From assembly GCF_036237315.1 (NCBI RefSeq), contig NZ_CP108356.1, forward strand, positions 2,972,501-3,036,500: a stretch of DNA of 64,000 nucleotides, written 5' to 3'. This document shows, piece after piece, positions 34,761 through 43,384 of the stretch (position 1 is its first letter; every line of letters begins with the position of its first letter). The translations under genes were made by a program, and so were the position numbers. This DNA comes from Streptomyces sp. NBC_01351 (GTDB taxonomy: Bacteria > Actinomycetota > Actinomycetes > Streptomycetales > Streptomycetaceae). The notes under the pieces were generated by a model. The model did not search any database, was not told the DNA's origin, and worked only from the letters and a program-made list of their open reading frames with translations.

Positions 34761-36908
34761 GTGATCCCGCCGAGAAGTAAGACGCGCAGCAGGTCGAGAA
34801 GACGGTCGAGAACCGCGATATGCGTACGGGCCGGGCTCGCCTTGGCCGCCGGACTGCTGACGGTCGGCGGCTGGGGCCTGGCCCAGGCCCCGCCCGCGCG
34901 GGCGGACGACCCGGTCACCCTGTCGCAGCAGGGGCAGATCACCGACCGCGTCGGGGCGCTCGGCGACCGGACGCCGGCCGTCACCGCCGCGCTCGGCGAG
35001 CTCTACGCGGACCGCCGGATCCAGCTCTTCGTGACGTACGTGCGCGACTTCTCCGGGCGCTCCGCCCAGAGCTGGGCCGACGCCACCGCCGAGAAGAACG
35101 GCCTGGGCCAGAACGACGTCCTGCTGGCCGTGGCGACCGGGGCCCGCCAGTACGCCTACTCGGCCGCCGTCGACTCCGGTTTCACCGAGCAGCAGCTGGC
35201 GGAAGTGGCCCGGGTCGCCATCGAGCCGGCCCTGCAGCAGAACGACTGGGCGGGTGCGGCCATCGGCGCGGCGAAGGGCTACGACGCCGTGCTCGGCGGG
35301 CAGCCCGTGCCCGCGCCGGCCATCACTCCGGGCCCCGCCGATCCCGGCGGCGCGGCGAGCGGGGAGAGCGGCGCGGGGGACTACGTGCTCCCGGTGATCG
35401 CGGTCGGCGCGGCCGGGGCGCTCGGGGCGTACGCGTACACCCGCCGCAAACGCTGGATCTCCTCGGGCGGCCGGGGCACGAAGACCGGTCCGGGCTGGCC
35501 GGAAGGGGCGCCGGACCGGCTCCCGCTGCCGGAACTGGACACCAGGGCCAAGGCCCTGCTGGTGGAGACCGACGACGCGCTCCGCACCAGCACCGAGGAA
35601 CTCGGCTTCGCCTACGCCCAGTTCGGGGAGGAGGCGGTCGGCCCCTTCACCGAGGCCGTGGAGTACGCGAAGGGCGAGCTGACGCACGCCTTCCGGCTGC
35701 GCCAGCAGCTCGACGACGCCTACCCGGAGGACGACGCGACCCGGCGCCGGATGCTGGACGAGATCGTCGCCCGCTGCACCGAGGCGAACCGGCGGCTCGA
35801 CGCCGAGTCGGCGGACTTCGACCGGCTGCGGGACCTGGAGAAGAACGCCCCGCAGGCCCTCGCCACCGTGGAGGAGCACTTCCGGGCGCTGACCGGGCGC
35901 ACCACCACGGCCGAGGCGACCCTGACGGCGCTGGGGCGGCGGTACGCGGACTCCGCGTCCGCGCCGGTGGCGTCCAACCCCGAACAGGCCAAGGACCGGC
36001 TGCTGTTCGCCACGACCAGCCTCGGCGAGGCCCGGGCGGCGATCGGGGCGGGCGACAACGGCAAGGCGGCCGTGCACGTACGGGCCGCCGAGGGCGCGGT
36101 GGACCAGGCGGCGACCCTGGTCGACGCGGTCGAGCGGCGTGCGCAGGAGCTGGCGGAGGCCGCCGGGAAGCTGCCGGGTGCGCTGAACGAGACGGAGACC
36201 GACCTGGCCGACGCCCGCGGGCTGCTGACCGGCACCGCGGAGGGCACCTCCACGGGCGACCTGCGAGGCCGCATCGGCCGGGCGGAGGCCGTACTGGCCG
36301 ACGTACGGCAGGAGGAGTCGGCCGGCCGGTACGACCCGATCGACGCCCTGCGCCGGATCGAGGAGGCCGACGCGGCCCTGGACGAGGCCCTGGCCGGGGC
36401 GCGGGAACAGGAGTCGGGCCGGCAGCGGGCAGTGGCCCTGCTCGACCAGGCCATGCTCTCGGCGCGCAGTGCGATCGGCGCGGCAACGGACTACATCACC
36501 ACCACGCGGGGCGCGATCGGCAGCCAGGCCCGCACCCGGCTGGCGGAGTCCGGGCGCCACCTGGAGCGGGCCGTGGCCCTGTCCCCGTCGGACCCGGCGG
36601 GGGCGCTGGCGGAGGCGCAGCAGGCGGATTCCCTCGCCCGGCAGGCGCAGGAGCTCGCGGAGGCGGACGTACGGGCCTACCAGGACCCGTACGCGGGCAG
36701 GCGCGGCGGTGGCGGCGGCCAGGGCGGCGCGGTGCTCGGCGGGATCATCCTCGGCGAGATCCTGCGCGGCGGCGTGGGCGGCTTCGGCGGGGGCCGCGGC
36801 GGCGGGGGCGGGGGGTTCGGGGGCGGCTTCGGCGGCGGGGGCCGCGGCCCGGGCTCCTTCGGCGGCGGCGGAACCCGCGGCCGCATGGGCGGCGGCGGCC
36901 GCTTCTGA
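34761..36908 (+). CDS. TPM-domain membrane protein with coiled coil and Gly-rich tail
   Basis: About 715 residues from GTG 34761 (a TTG at 34716 is the alternative). It has a basic, Arg-rich signal segment ending near ARADD, then a TPM domain (about 50-170: LYADRRIQLFVTYV, NDVLLAVAT) of the kind found in Psb32/YgcG-type repair proteins. A membrane helix lies near 197-217, a long Ala/Glu/Arg-rich coiled-coil region spans 250-640, and a Gly/Arg/Phe-rich tail follows. The pspA gene follows by 51 bases, so the two probably act together in membrane stress. This pairing is common in actinobacteria. Confidence 0.85.
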   Translation: MIPPRSKTRSRSRRRSRTAICVRAGLALAAGLLTVGGWGLAQAPPARADDPVTLSQQGQITDRVGALGDRTPAVTAALGELYADRRIQLFVTYVRDFSGRSAQSWADATAEKNGLGQNDVLLAVATGARQYAYSAAVDSGFTEQQLAEVARVAIEPALQQNDWAGAAIGAAKGYDAVLGGQPVPAPAITPGPADPGGAASGESGAGDYVLPVIAVGAAGALGAYAYTRRKRWISSGGRGTKTGPGWPEGAPDRLPLPELDTRAKALLVETDDALRTSTEELGFAYAQFGEEAVGPFTEAVEYAKGELTHAFRLRQQLDDAYPEDDATRRRMLDEIVARCTEANRRLDAESADFDRLRDLEKNAPQALATVEEHFRALTGRTTTAEATLTALGRRYADSASAPVASNPEQAKDRLLFATTSLGEARAAIGAGDNGKAAVHVRAAEGAVDQAATLVDAVERRAQELAEAAGKLPGALNETETDLADARGLLTGTAEGTSTGDLRGRIGRAEAVLADVRQEESAGRYDPIDALRRIEEADAALDEALAGAREQESGRQRAVALLDQAMLSARSAIGAATDYITTTRGAIGSQARTRLAESGRHLERAVALSPSDPAGALAEAQQADSLARQAQELAEADVRAYQDPYAGRRGGGGGQGGAVLGGIILGEILRGGVGGFGGGRGGGGGGFGGGFGGGGRGPGSFGGGGTRGRMGGGGRF

Positions 36909-36959
36909 AGCGCGTTCGACCTCGGTAACGGACCATCACCCTTCACCAGGAGAGACCAG

Positions 36960-37679
36960 ATGAGCAAGCAGACCATCCTCGGCCGCGTCACCCAGCTCGC
37001 CAAGGCCAACATCAACGCCCTGCTGGACCAGGCCGAGGACCCGCAGAAGATGCTGGACCAGCTCATCCGCGACTACACGAACAACATCTCGGAGGCGGAG
37101 CAGGCCGTCGCGACGACCATCGGCAACCTCCGGATGCTGGAGGCGGACCACAAGGAGGACGTGGAGGCGGCCGCCGAATGGGGCTCCAAGGCGCTCGCGG
37201 CGAGCAAGAAGGCCGACGAACTGCGGGCGGCGGGCGGGGCGGCGGACGCCGACAAGTTCGACAACCTCGCGAAGGTGGCGCTGGGCCGGCAGATGCAGTC
37301 GGAGAAGGAGGCCAAGACGGCGGAGCCGACGATCGCCGCGCAGACGGAGGTCGTGGACAAGCTCAAGTCGGGCCTGGACTCCATGAGGAACAAGCTGACG
37401 GAGCTCCAGGCGAAGCGGGACGAGCTGGTGTCCCGGGCCAAGACCGCGCAGGCGCAGAACACGATGATGGACGCGGTGAAGAACATCGACGTCATGGACC
37501 CGACGAGCGACCTGAACCGCTTCGAGGAGAAGGTGCGGCGGGAGGAGGCCATGGCTCTGGGCAAGCAGGAGCTGGCGGCGTCCTCGCTGGACGCGCAGTT
37601 CGAGTCCCTCGACGACCTGGGCAAGACCTCCGAGATCGAGGCCAGGCTCGCTGCGCTCAAGTCCGGCCGCGCCGCGTAG
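36960..37679 (+). CDS. pspA: PspA/IM30 family membrane-stress protein
   Basis: 239 residues, almost entirely alpha-helical coiled coil, starting MSKQTILGRVTQLAKANINALLDQAEDP, which is split here only as the typical PspA N-terminal amphipathic helix and helix 1. The conserved NAL.D.AEDP pattern and the NRFEEKVRREEA segment are present. It assembles on damaged membranes. ATG 36960 is backed by AGGAGAG. It lies downstream of the TPM protein gene, and the repeat region 37747-37947 follows. Confidence 0.92.
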   Translation: MSKQTILGRVTQLAKANINALLDQAEDPQKMLDQLIRDYTNNISEAEQAVATTIGNLRMLEADHKEDVEAAAEWGSKALAASKKADELRAAGGAADADKFDNLAKVALGRQMQSEKEAKTAEPTIAAQTEVVDKLKSGLDSMRNKLTELQAKRDELVSRAKTAQAQNTMMDAVKNIDVMDPTSDLNRFEEKVRREEAMALGKQELAASSLDAQFESLDDLGKTSEIEARLAALKSGRAA

Positions 37680-37746
37680 TCCCTCCCGGGGTGGGTGCGG
37701 GGGCCGCTGCGCGGAGCCGGTCCCCTACCCGCCCTTCCACCGTTCC

Positions 37747-37947
37747 CCGGTGCTCCGCCCCGGACCCCCGCGCCTCAATCGCCAGCGGGGCTCAGAACAC
37801 GGCGCTCCGCGCCCGCGCCTCAAACGCCGGCGGGGCTGGGATTGCCCTCCGGGCAACCCAGCCGCCGGAGGGCGCACCAGGCAGCCGGCATCGGCCAAAT
37901 CCAGCCCCTCCGGCGCTTGAGGAGCAGGGTCCGGGGCGGAGCCCCGG
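37747..37947. repeat. Dispersed GC-rich intergenic repeat cluster, copy 2
   Basis: Three tandem or inverted pieces of the same family as at 17547 and 50473: GCTCCGCCCCGGACCC with CGCCTCAATCGCC (37750-37795), a CGCCTCAAACGCCGGCGGGG module (about 37815-37845), and the inverse module ending in the perfect hairpin CCGGGGC-GGA-GCCCCGG (37931-37947). It separates convergent pspA and the HEAT-like gene and can terminate both. Confidence 0.8.
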
Positions 37948-37956
37948 CAGCGGCGC

Positions 37957-39168
37957 TCAGCCGGACAGGCCCGCCAGGCGGGCCCCGGTGGCGGCGCGGA
38001 CCTCGGCGGTCTCCATCGCGTCGTCCCGCAGGACCGCGAGCCGTGCCAGGGCCTCCGGCCCGTCCGGCGCCTCGGCGATGCCCAGCAGCCGGGCCCCCTC
38101 CTCGCAGTCCCACAGGGACTCGGTGTGCGTGTAGTCCAGGCCGTCCCGGTCGATCGGTGTGAGTGCCCGCAGATAGTCGGGCCGCTCCAAGGAGTGCGGG
38201 GTGCGCAGCCAGAACCGGCGCAGCACGGGCACGGCTCCGCCGGCGTCCGGCCCGAACCGGGCGAGCCGCTTCGCGGTCGCGTAGGGGCCGCACCAGTCCC
38301 GCTCCCGCCACTGCTTCTCCAGCTCCGCCACGAGCTGCGGGATCACCTCGGAGCCGAGGTGGTCGCCCAGTACGTCCGCCCCCAGCCGGGCCAGCCATTC
38401 CCGCTCGTCCCGCGCCCACCGGCGCGCGGCCGGCACCGCGAGGGCGCCCAGCCCCTCGACGGCCTGTATGAGGCCGGGCAGCGCGAACCTGCCGTCCGGG
38501 CGGCCGAGCAAGGGCACGAGCGGGATCAGCCCCTCCTCCGGTGCCCGGCGGGCCAGTTGACGCAGCACGCCGATCTTCTCGCCCTCGCCGCTATCGGCGT
38601 CGGTCAGCAGGGCGAGCAGCTCCTCGCCGCTCCGGTCACCGAGCGTCTCGCGGGGCAGGTCCGAGCAGACCTGCGTCTCGATCCCGAACCGGATCCACGG
38701 CTCGGAGGGCCACGGCAGCTCCGTCTCCCCGCGCATCCGGGACCATGCGACCTCAGCCAGGTCCTCCCGCCACTCCACCGGCCAGAGGTCCGCGATCGAC
38801 TCCAGTACGCAGACCCAGTGCGCGCCCTCGCGAACATGGGCCCGCAGTCCCTCCCTGGCCTCTTCCGATCCACCGACCGCGAGCAGCTCCAGCACTTCGG
38901 CCGCCCGCATGCAGTCGTCCTCGTCCCCCGCCAGCTGCGCGACCACGGGCGCCGGGGAGAGTGACAGGTCGCGGAGCAGCCGCGCGTGGTAGAGGGCTCG
39001 GTCGTCGATCCCGTCCCAGCGCCAGTCCCGCCGGATCACCTCGTACACGAGCGGGGCGGCTGCCGCCGGGTCCTGCAGGGCCCGTACGGCGCCCAGGCCG
39101 CGGCCGCGCTGGAGCAGCCCGCGCAGGGAGTCGTAGGGGGCGTACTTGTTTGCGTCTTCGTCGCTCAT
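37957..39168 (-). CDS. HEAT-repeat-like protein of unknown function
   Basis: 403 residues from ATG 39168. The frame stays open far upstream, but that part is antisense to the SpoIIE gene and is not coding. The protein is all-helical with repeated Leu/Ala/Arg-rich pairs of helices (LLRDLSLSPAPVVAQLAG, AARRWARDEREWLARLG, FGPDAGGAVPVLRRFW), consistent with HEAT-like repeats. It has no catalytic motif. It lies 41 bases after the SpoIIE-type phosphatase gene in the same direction, so it may be cotranscribed. Confidence 0.7.
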   Translation of the reverse strand: MSDEDANKYAPYDSLRGLLQRGRGLGAVRALQDPAAAAPLVYEVIRRDWRWDGIDDRALYHARLLRDLSLSPAPVVAQLAGDEDDCMRAAEVLELLAVGGSEEAREGLRAHVREGAHWVCVLESIADLWPVEWREDLAEVAWSRMRGETELPWPSEPWIRFGIETQVCSDLPRETLGDRSGEELLALLTDADSGEGEKIGVLRQLARRAPEEGLIPLVPLLGRPDGRFALPGLIQAVEGLGALAVPAARRWARDEREWLARLGADVLGDHLGSEVIPQLVAELEKQWRERDWCGPYATAKRLARFGPDAGGAVPVLRRFWLRTPHSLERPDYLRALTPIDRDGLDYTHTESLWDCEEGARLLGIAEAPDGPEALARLAVLRDDAMETAEVRAATGARLAGLSG

Positions 39169-39209
39169 CGCCCCGCACCCTGCCCGCCGGGGCACGGGGC
39201 TGCCACTGG

Positions 39210-41828
39210 TTATCCGTACATGTTCAGCAGCTGCTCCGCCGAGAGTTCCGACACCGCCTCCGCGGTCGCCCCCGGGAGCGGGAGCTCGAACCAGACCGTT
39301 TTGCCGCGGTGCGTGCGCCGCGTGCCCCAGCCGGCCGACAGCAGGCCGACCAGCTGGAGGCCCCGGCCGCCCTCGTCCGTGTCGCGGGCGCGGCGGCGTC
39401 TCGGCTGGACCAGGTTCGCGTCCCAGACCTCGCAGACGAGGGTGCGGTCGAGGAGGAGGCGGAGCCTGATCTCGCCCTCGCCGTAGCGCAGGGCGTTGGT
39501 GACGAGCTCGCTCACCAGGAGTTCCGTGGTGTCCAGGAGGCCTTCGAGGCCCCATGCCGGCAGTTTGCCGCGGGCCAGTTCCCGGGCGCGGCCCACCGAA
39601 CGGGCCTCGCGCGGCAGCTGCCAGTCGCCCACGGCGTCGACCGGGAGCCCCTGTACGCGGGCCATGAGGAGGGCGATGTCGTCCTCCCCGTGCCGGGTGT
39701 CCAGGGTGTTCAGGACGTGGTCGCAGACGTCCTCCAGCGGGCGGACCGGGTCCGCGAGGGCTTCGCGGAGGCCGCGCAGGCCCTCCTCCAGGGGGTGGTC
39801 GCGGGATTCGACCAGGCCGTCGGTGTAGAGGGCCAGCAGGGCGCCCTCGGGGAGTTCGACCTCGACCTCTTCGAAGGGTTCGCCGCCCACCCCGAGCGGC
39901 ATGCCCGGCGGGACCTCCAGGAGGAGCGCGGGCCGCGGCCTGCCGGTCTCGTCGGGGGGCTCGACCAGCACCGGCGGCATGTGGCCCGCGTTGGCGATGG
40001 TGCAGCGTCGGGTCACCGGGTCGTAGACGGCGTAGACGCAGGTGGCGAGGTACACCTCCGAGCGGTCGGCGTCCCGCGAGTGCAGGGCGGCCCGGGAGGC
40101 CTGCTGGGAGCCGCCGGGGGCGCCGAGTCCGCGGGCGATCTCGTCGAGCGCGGTCAGTACCTCCGCCGGTTCCAGGTCCAGCAGGGCGAGCGTGCGGACG
40201 GCGGTGCGCAGTTCGCCCATGGCGACGGCGGCGCGCAGGCCGCGGCCCATCACGTCGCCGACGACGAGCGCGGTGCGGTGCCCGGGCAGCTCGATGACGT
40301 CGAACCAGTCCCCGCCGACCTCGGTCGCCGCGTTCCCGGGGAGGTAGCGGCAGGCGATGTCCAGGCCGGCCGCCTCCGGGTCGCCGGGGGGCAGCAGGCT
40401 GCGCTGCAGTATCAGTGCGCGCTCGTGCTCGCGCCGGTAGAGGCGTGCGTTGTCTATGCAGACGGCGGCCCGCGCGGCGAGCTCCACCGCGACGGCCCGG
40501 TCCCGTTCGCCGAAGGGTTCGCTGCCCTTCGTACGGGAGAACTGCGCGAGCCCGACCACCGTGTCGTGGGCGACCATCGGCACGACGAGCGTGGACTGGA
40601 CGAGGTCGTCCGGCCCGCCGCCCTCGATCAGCCGCGGCCGGGCCGTGCGCAGTGCGATGGAGCCGGGCGAAGCGGCCGGGTAGCGGTGGATCTCCCCTAC
40701 GGAGACCAGCGCGCCCGGGCCGGACAGCGGCGCGTCCGAGACCGCCGAGGCGAAGGCGACCCGCCGCAGCGGCGCGGACGGGGCCCGCGCCGGGCCCTGG
40801 CCGGGGAGGCTGGGCACCCCGGGGCCCTGCGGGCGGGCGGGGCGGTCGTCGTCGCCGAGCAGCAGCCCCTGGTAGAGGTCGACGGCCGCCAGGTCGCAGA
40901 AGCCGGGGACGGTGACGTCGAGGAGTTCGCGGGCGGTGGTCTCCAGGTCGAGGGAGTTCCCGATGCGGTGCCCGGCCTCGTTGAGGAGGGCGAGGTTGCG
41001 CCGGACTCCGGCGGCCTCGCGGGCGGCGAGGTGGCGCCGGGTGACGTCGGTGCCGATGCCGGCGACTCCGATGGGGCGGCCGGTGCCGCCGTGCACGCGG
41101 TAGAGGTTGATGGACCAGTGGCGGTTCTCGCGGCTGCCGGGGGCGGCTCCGGTGATCCGGAGGTCGGTGACGGAGTCCCCGGTGTCCAGGACCCGGCGCA
41201 GGGCCTCGACCATCCGGTCGGCCTCGTCCCGCGGGAGGTAGTCGTGCACGGTCCGGCCGCGGTGCTCCTCGGCCGCGCCGCCGAAGACGGCGGCGAAGCG
41301 GCGGTTGGCGCGCTGCACCGTGAGGTCCGTGCCGAAGAGGAGGAAGCCGAAGGGAGATTGGCCGAATATGGCCTGCGAGGCCGCCAGATCGGATTCGATC
41401 CGGCGCAGCGCGCGTACGTCGACCACGACGCACAGCGCGGCCCGGTCGGCGCTCTCGGTCTGGGTGGGCATCACGTAGATCTCGGCCACCCCGTGCGCGC
41501 CGCCCCCGCCCGGGATCCGGAAGGGGATCAGGCCCGTCCACTCTTTGCCGTCGAGGATCTCGGAGACCCGGCGGTGGGCGTCGGCGCGGAGCTCCGGCGG
41601 CATGAAGGCGTCGACGGGGTCGCGGCCGACGGCCTGGGCGGCGGGCAGCCCGAAGAGTTCCTCGGCGCGCAGGCTCCACTGGTCGATGAGCCCGTCGGGC
41701 CCGATCGAGAACGACGCGACCTTTATGTAGTCATATATCGAGCCAGGTGGACTGCTGTGCCACAGGGCGTCGTGCCATGTTTCGCGAGGCACGCTGGTCT
41801 GCTGTGCCTGCGCAGGTATCTCGCTCAC
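39210..41828 (-). CDS. PAS-PAS-GAF-SpoIIE phosphatase with anti-sigma-type ATPase domain
   Basis: 872 residues from GTG 41828 (GGAGGGG seven bases upstream). Domain order: PAS (about 35-150), PAS (160-275), GAF (290-480), PP2C-type SpoIIE phosphatase (500-720, with GGDWFDV, VGDVMGRG and the DD of GEDDIALL), and a C-terminal HATPase (740-860: ELVTNALRYG, DEGGRGLQL). This architecture belongs to partner-switching signalling, where it dephosphorylates an anti-sigma antagonist and may itself act as a kinase. Ligand and partner sigma factor are unknown. Confidence 0.92.
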   Translation of the reverse strand: MSEIPAQAQQTSVPRETWHDALWHSSPPGSIYDYIKVASFSIGPDGLIDQWSLRAEELFGLPAAQAVGRDPVDAFMPPELRADAHRRVSEILDGKEWTGLIPFRIPGGGGAHGVAEIYVMPTQTESADRAALCVVVDVRALRRIESDLAASQAIFGQSPFGFLLFGTDLTVQRANRRFAAVFGGAAEEHRGRTVHDYLPRDEADRMVEALRRVLDTGDSVTDLRITGAAPGSRENRHWSINLYRVHGGTGRPIGVAGIGTDVTRRHLAAREAAGVRRNLALLNEAGHRIGNSLDLETTARELLDVTVPGFCDLAAVDLYQGLLLGDDDRPARPQGPGVPSLPGQGPARAPSAPLRRVAFASAVSDAPLSGPGALVSVGEIHRYPAASPGSIALRTARPRLIEGGGPDDLVQSTLVVPMVAHDTVVGLAQFSRTKGSEPFGERDRAVAVELAARAAVCIDNARLYRREHERALILQRSLLPPGDPEAAGLDIACRYLPGNAATEVGGDWFDVIELPGHRTALVVGDVMGRGLRAAVAMGELRTAVRTLALLDLEPAEVLTALDEIARGLGAPGGSQQASRAALHSRDADRSEVYLATCVYAVYDPVTRRCTIANAGHMPPVLVEPPDETGRPRPALLLEVPPGMPLGVGGEPFEEVEVELPEGALLALYTDGLVESRDHPLEEGLRGLREALADPVRPLEDVCDHVLNTLDTRHGEDDIALLMARVQGLPVDAVGDWQLPREARSVGRARELARGKLPAWGLEGLLDTTELLVSELVTNALRYGEGEIRLRLLLDRTLVCEVWDANLVQPRRRRARDTDEGGRGLQLVGLLSAGWGTRRTHRGKTVWFELPLPGATAEAVSELSAEQLLNMYG

Positions 41829-41965
41829 GCGACCGTCCCCTCCAGCTCACCGCAACCGGACCGGCCATGACCGCAGTATTCAGCACCACGGCCCTGCTCG
41901 GCACGGCGTTCACGATCACAAAAAGGTCCCGTTAGTTTCGAGCCACGTCACGTGATCTCACCTTG

Positions 41966-42406
41966 TTACTCACCAGGAAGAGCCAACTCGAACCACACAG
42001 TCTTGCCCGACTTCCCGTGACGGGTCCCCCAGCGCTGTGAGGAGACGGCGACGAGGTGCAGTCCCCGGCCGCCTTCGTCGTCGGGTTCCGCGACCCTTTC
42101 GCGGGGCGGATCCGGAAGCGGATCGGAAACTTCCACGAGCAGTGCGGCCCCGCCCGCCGGGCCCTCGGCGGCTGGATCACGCCGTACCAGCCGGACGCCG
42201 ATGGGGCCGGACGCGTACCGCAGGGAGTTGGTGACGAGCTCGCTGACCAGCAGGACGGTCACATCGCCCACGGCCTCCAGGCCCCAGTCCCTGAGGGTGC
42301 CGCGCACGGCGTGGCGGGCGGTGCGAACGGCACCGGGCTCGGCGGGGAAGGCCCATTCGGCACGTTCACCGTCTGTGTCGATCACGCCGATCACTTCCCG
42401 GGCCAT
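41966..42406 (-). CDS. Anti-sigma-type serine kinase/ATP-binding protein (RsbW-like)
   Basis: 146 residues from ATG 42406; an ATG at 42469 in the same frame would add 21 residues. It is a single HATPase_c_2 domain: LLVSELVTNSLRYA (N box), EPDDEGGRGLHLVA (G1 box) and KTVWFELALPG at the end. It is closely similar to the C-terminal domain of the neighbouring SpoIIE phosphatase. Such stand-alone ATPases are abundant in Streptomyces and inhibit sigma factors or phosphorylate their antagonists. The target is unknown. Confidence 0.85.
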   Translation of the reverse strand: MAREVIGVIDTDGERAEWAFPAEPGAVRTARHAVRGTLRDWGLEAVGDVTVLLVSELVTNSLRYASGPIGVRLVRRDPAAEGPAGGAALLVEVSDPLPDPPRERVAEPDDEGGRGLHLVAVSSQRWGTRHGKSGKTVWFELALPGE

Positions 42407-42548
42407 CAGCGACCCCAGTCCGGTTCGTCTGTGACGAAAGGGGGACGAGATAGGGACTAATAGCGACATACCCGATATTCGAGGCGTCGTACCACCCGAT
42501 CCTCCACCCACCGGCGCACTGTGGCGCAGACGGACCAGCGCGCGAGCG

Positions 42549-43013
42549 TCACGCGCCCCCGTCGGTGCTCACGCCGGCGCTCGCGTCAGTGCTCGCATCC
42601 GCCGGCTGCGCGTCGATGCCCTCGCCGCGCAGCCGGCGGCCCGCCTCGGCGACCGCGGGCCGGTCCTGGTCGAGCCAGTCCACCGACTCCAGCTCCTCCG
42701 GGCCGAGCCAGCGCAGTTCGTCGTGGTCCTCCAGCGGCGCCGGCACCCCGGACAGCAGCCGGGCCGTCCACACGTGCAGGACGAGGCCGGGCTTCAGCGG
42801 CCACTCCCCCGGGATCCGCTCCAGCGGTTCGGTCTCCACGCCGAGCTCCTCGCGCAGCTCGCGCACCAGCGCCTCGGGGACGGATTCACCCGGCTCGGCC
42901 TTTCCGCCGGGCAACTCCCAGCGTCCGGCGAGCTCCGGCGGTGCGCTGCGGCGGGCGGCCAGCAGGCGCCCCTCATGACAAAGGGCTCCGCCCACGACCA
43001 CTCGTACAGTCAT
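42549..43013 (-). CDS. Nudix hydrolase, MutT type
   Basis: 154 residues. The full Nudix box is present: Gly37, Glu43, then Arg51-Glu52, Glu55-Glu56 and Gly58 (GX5EX7REUXEEXGU), preceded by RWELPGGK as in 8-oxo-dGTP or CTP pyrophosphohydrolases. The Ala/Ser/Thr/Asp-rich C-terminal 20 residues are unusual. It follows the SPOR-type gene by 25 bases and probably shares its transcript. Sanitisation of oxidised nucleotides is the likely role. Confidence 0.88.
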   Translation of the reverse strand: MTVRVVVGGALCHEGRLLAARRSAPPELAGRWELPGGKAEPGESVPEALVRELREELGVETEPLERIPGEWPLKPGLVLHVWTARLLSGVPAPLEDHDELRWLGPEELESVDWLDQDRPAVAEAGRRLRGEGIDAQPADASTDASAGVSTDGGA

Positions 43014-43038
43014 GGACGGAGCCTATGTCAGCACTCAC

Positions 43039-43224
43039 TCAGTTCGTCGTGGCGGTCTGGCCGATCCGCTCGACCCAGTAGAGCTGCTTGTGTCCTCGGT
43101 CGTCGAGGCTGTCGACGACCTTCTGGGCCTCGGCCCGGGTGGGATACCGGCCCACCCGGTAGCGGTTGCCGTTGTCGTCCTGACGTATGACCAGCCACGG
43201 GAGCAGGGCACCGCTGTCGTTCAT
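43039..43224 (-). CDS. 61-residue SPOR-like protein
   Basis: A compact protein without signal peptide or membrane helix. The pattern GNRYRVGRYPTRAEAQKVVD resembles the SPOR fold found in septal peptidoglycan-binding proteins; small stand-alone versions are conserved in Streptomyces. ATG 43224 has GGAGGGTGA nine bases upstream. With no export signal, peptidoglycan binding is doubtful. Confidence 0.75.
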   Translation of the reverse strand: MNDSGALLPWLVIRQDDNGNRYRVGRYPTRAEAQKVVDSLDDRGHKQLYWVERIGQTATTN

Positions 43225-43384
43225 CGCGTTTCACCCTCCGCCGACGTACCTGCCCGGGAAACCGCATTGCGCATATGCCCGAGCTTACGCCCGACCTTTA
43301 CGCAGCGGATACGGTTTTTCACGAAGAGGTACCTCGCGGGCGTACTCATCCGGCCATGTGTACGAGTGGGCCGTGCGCGCCGGT

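Noticed and set aside
39169..41679. A minus-strand frame running open upstream of the HEAT-like gene to 41679
   Set aside because: It is another frame of the SpoIIE phosphatase gene on the same strand. Its residues are Arg/Pro-rich low-complexity, typical of out-of-frame GC-rich DNA.
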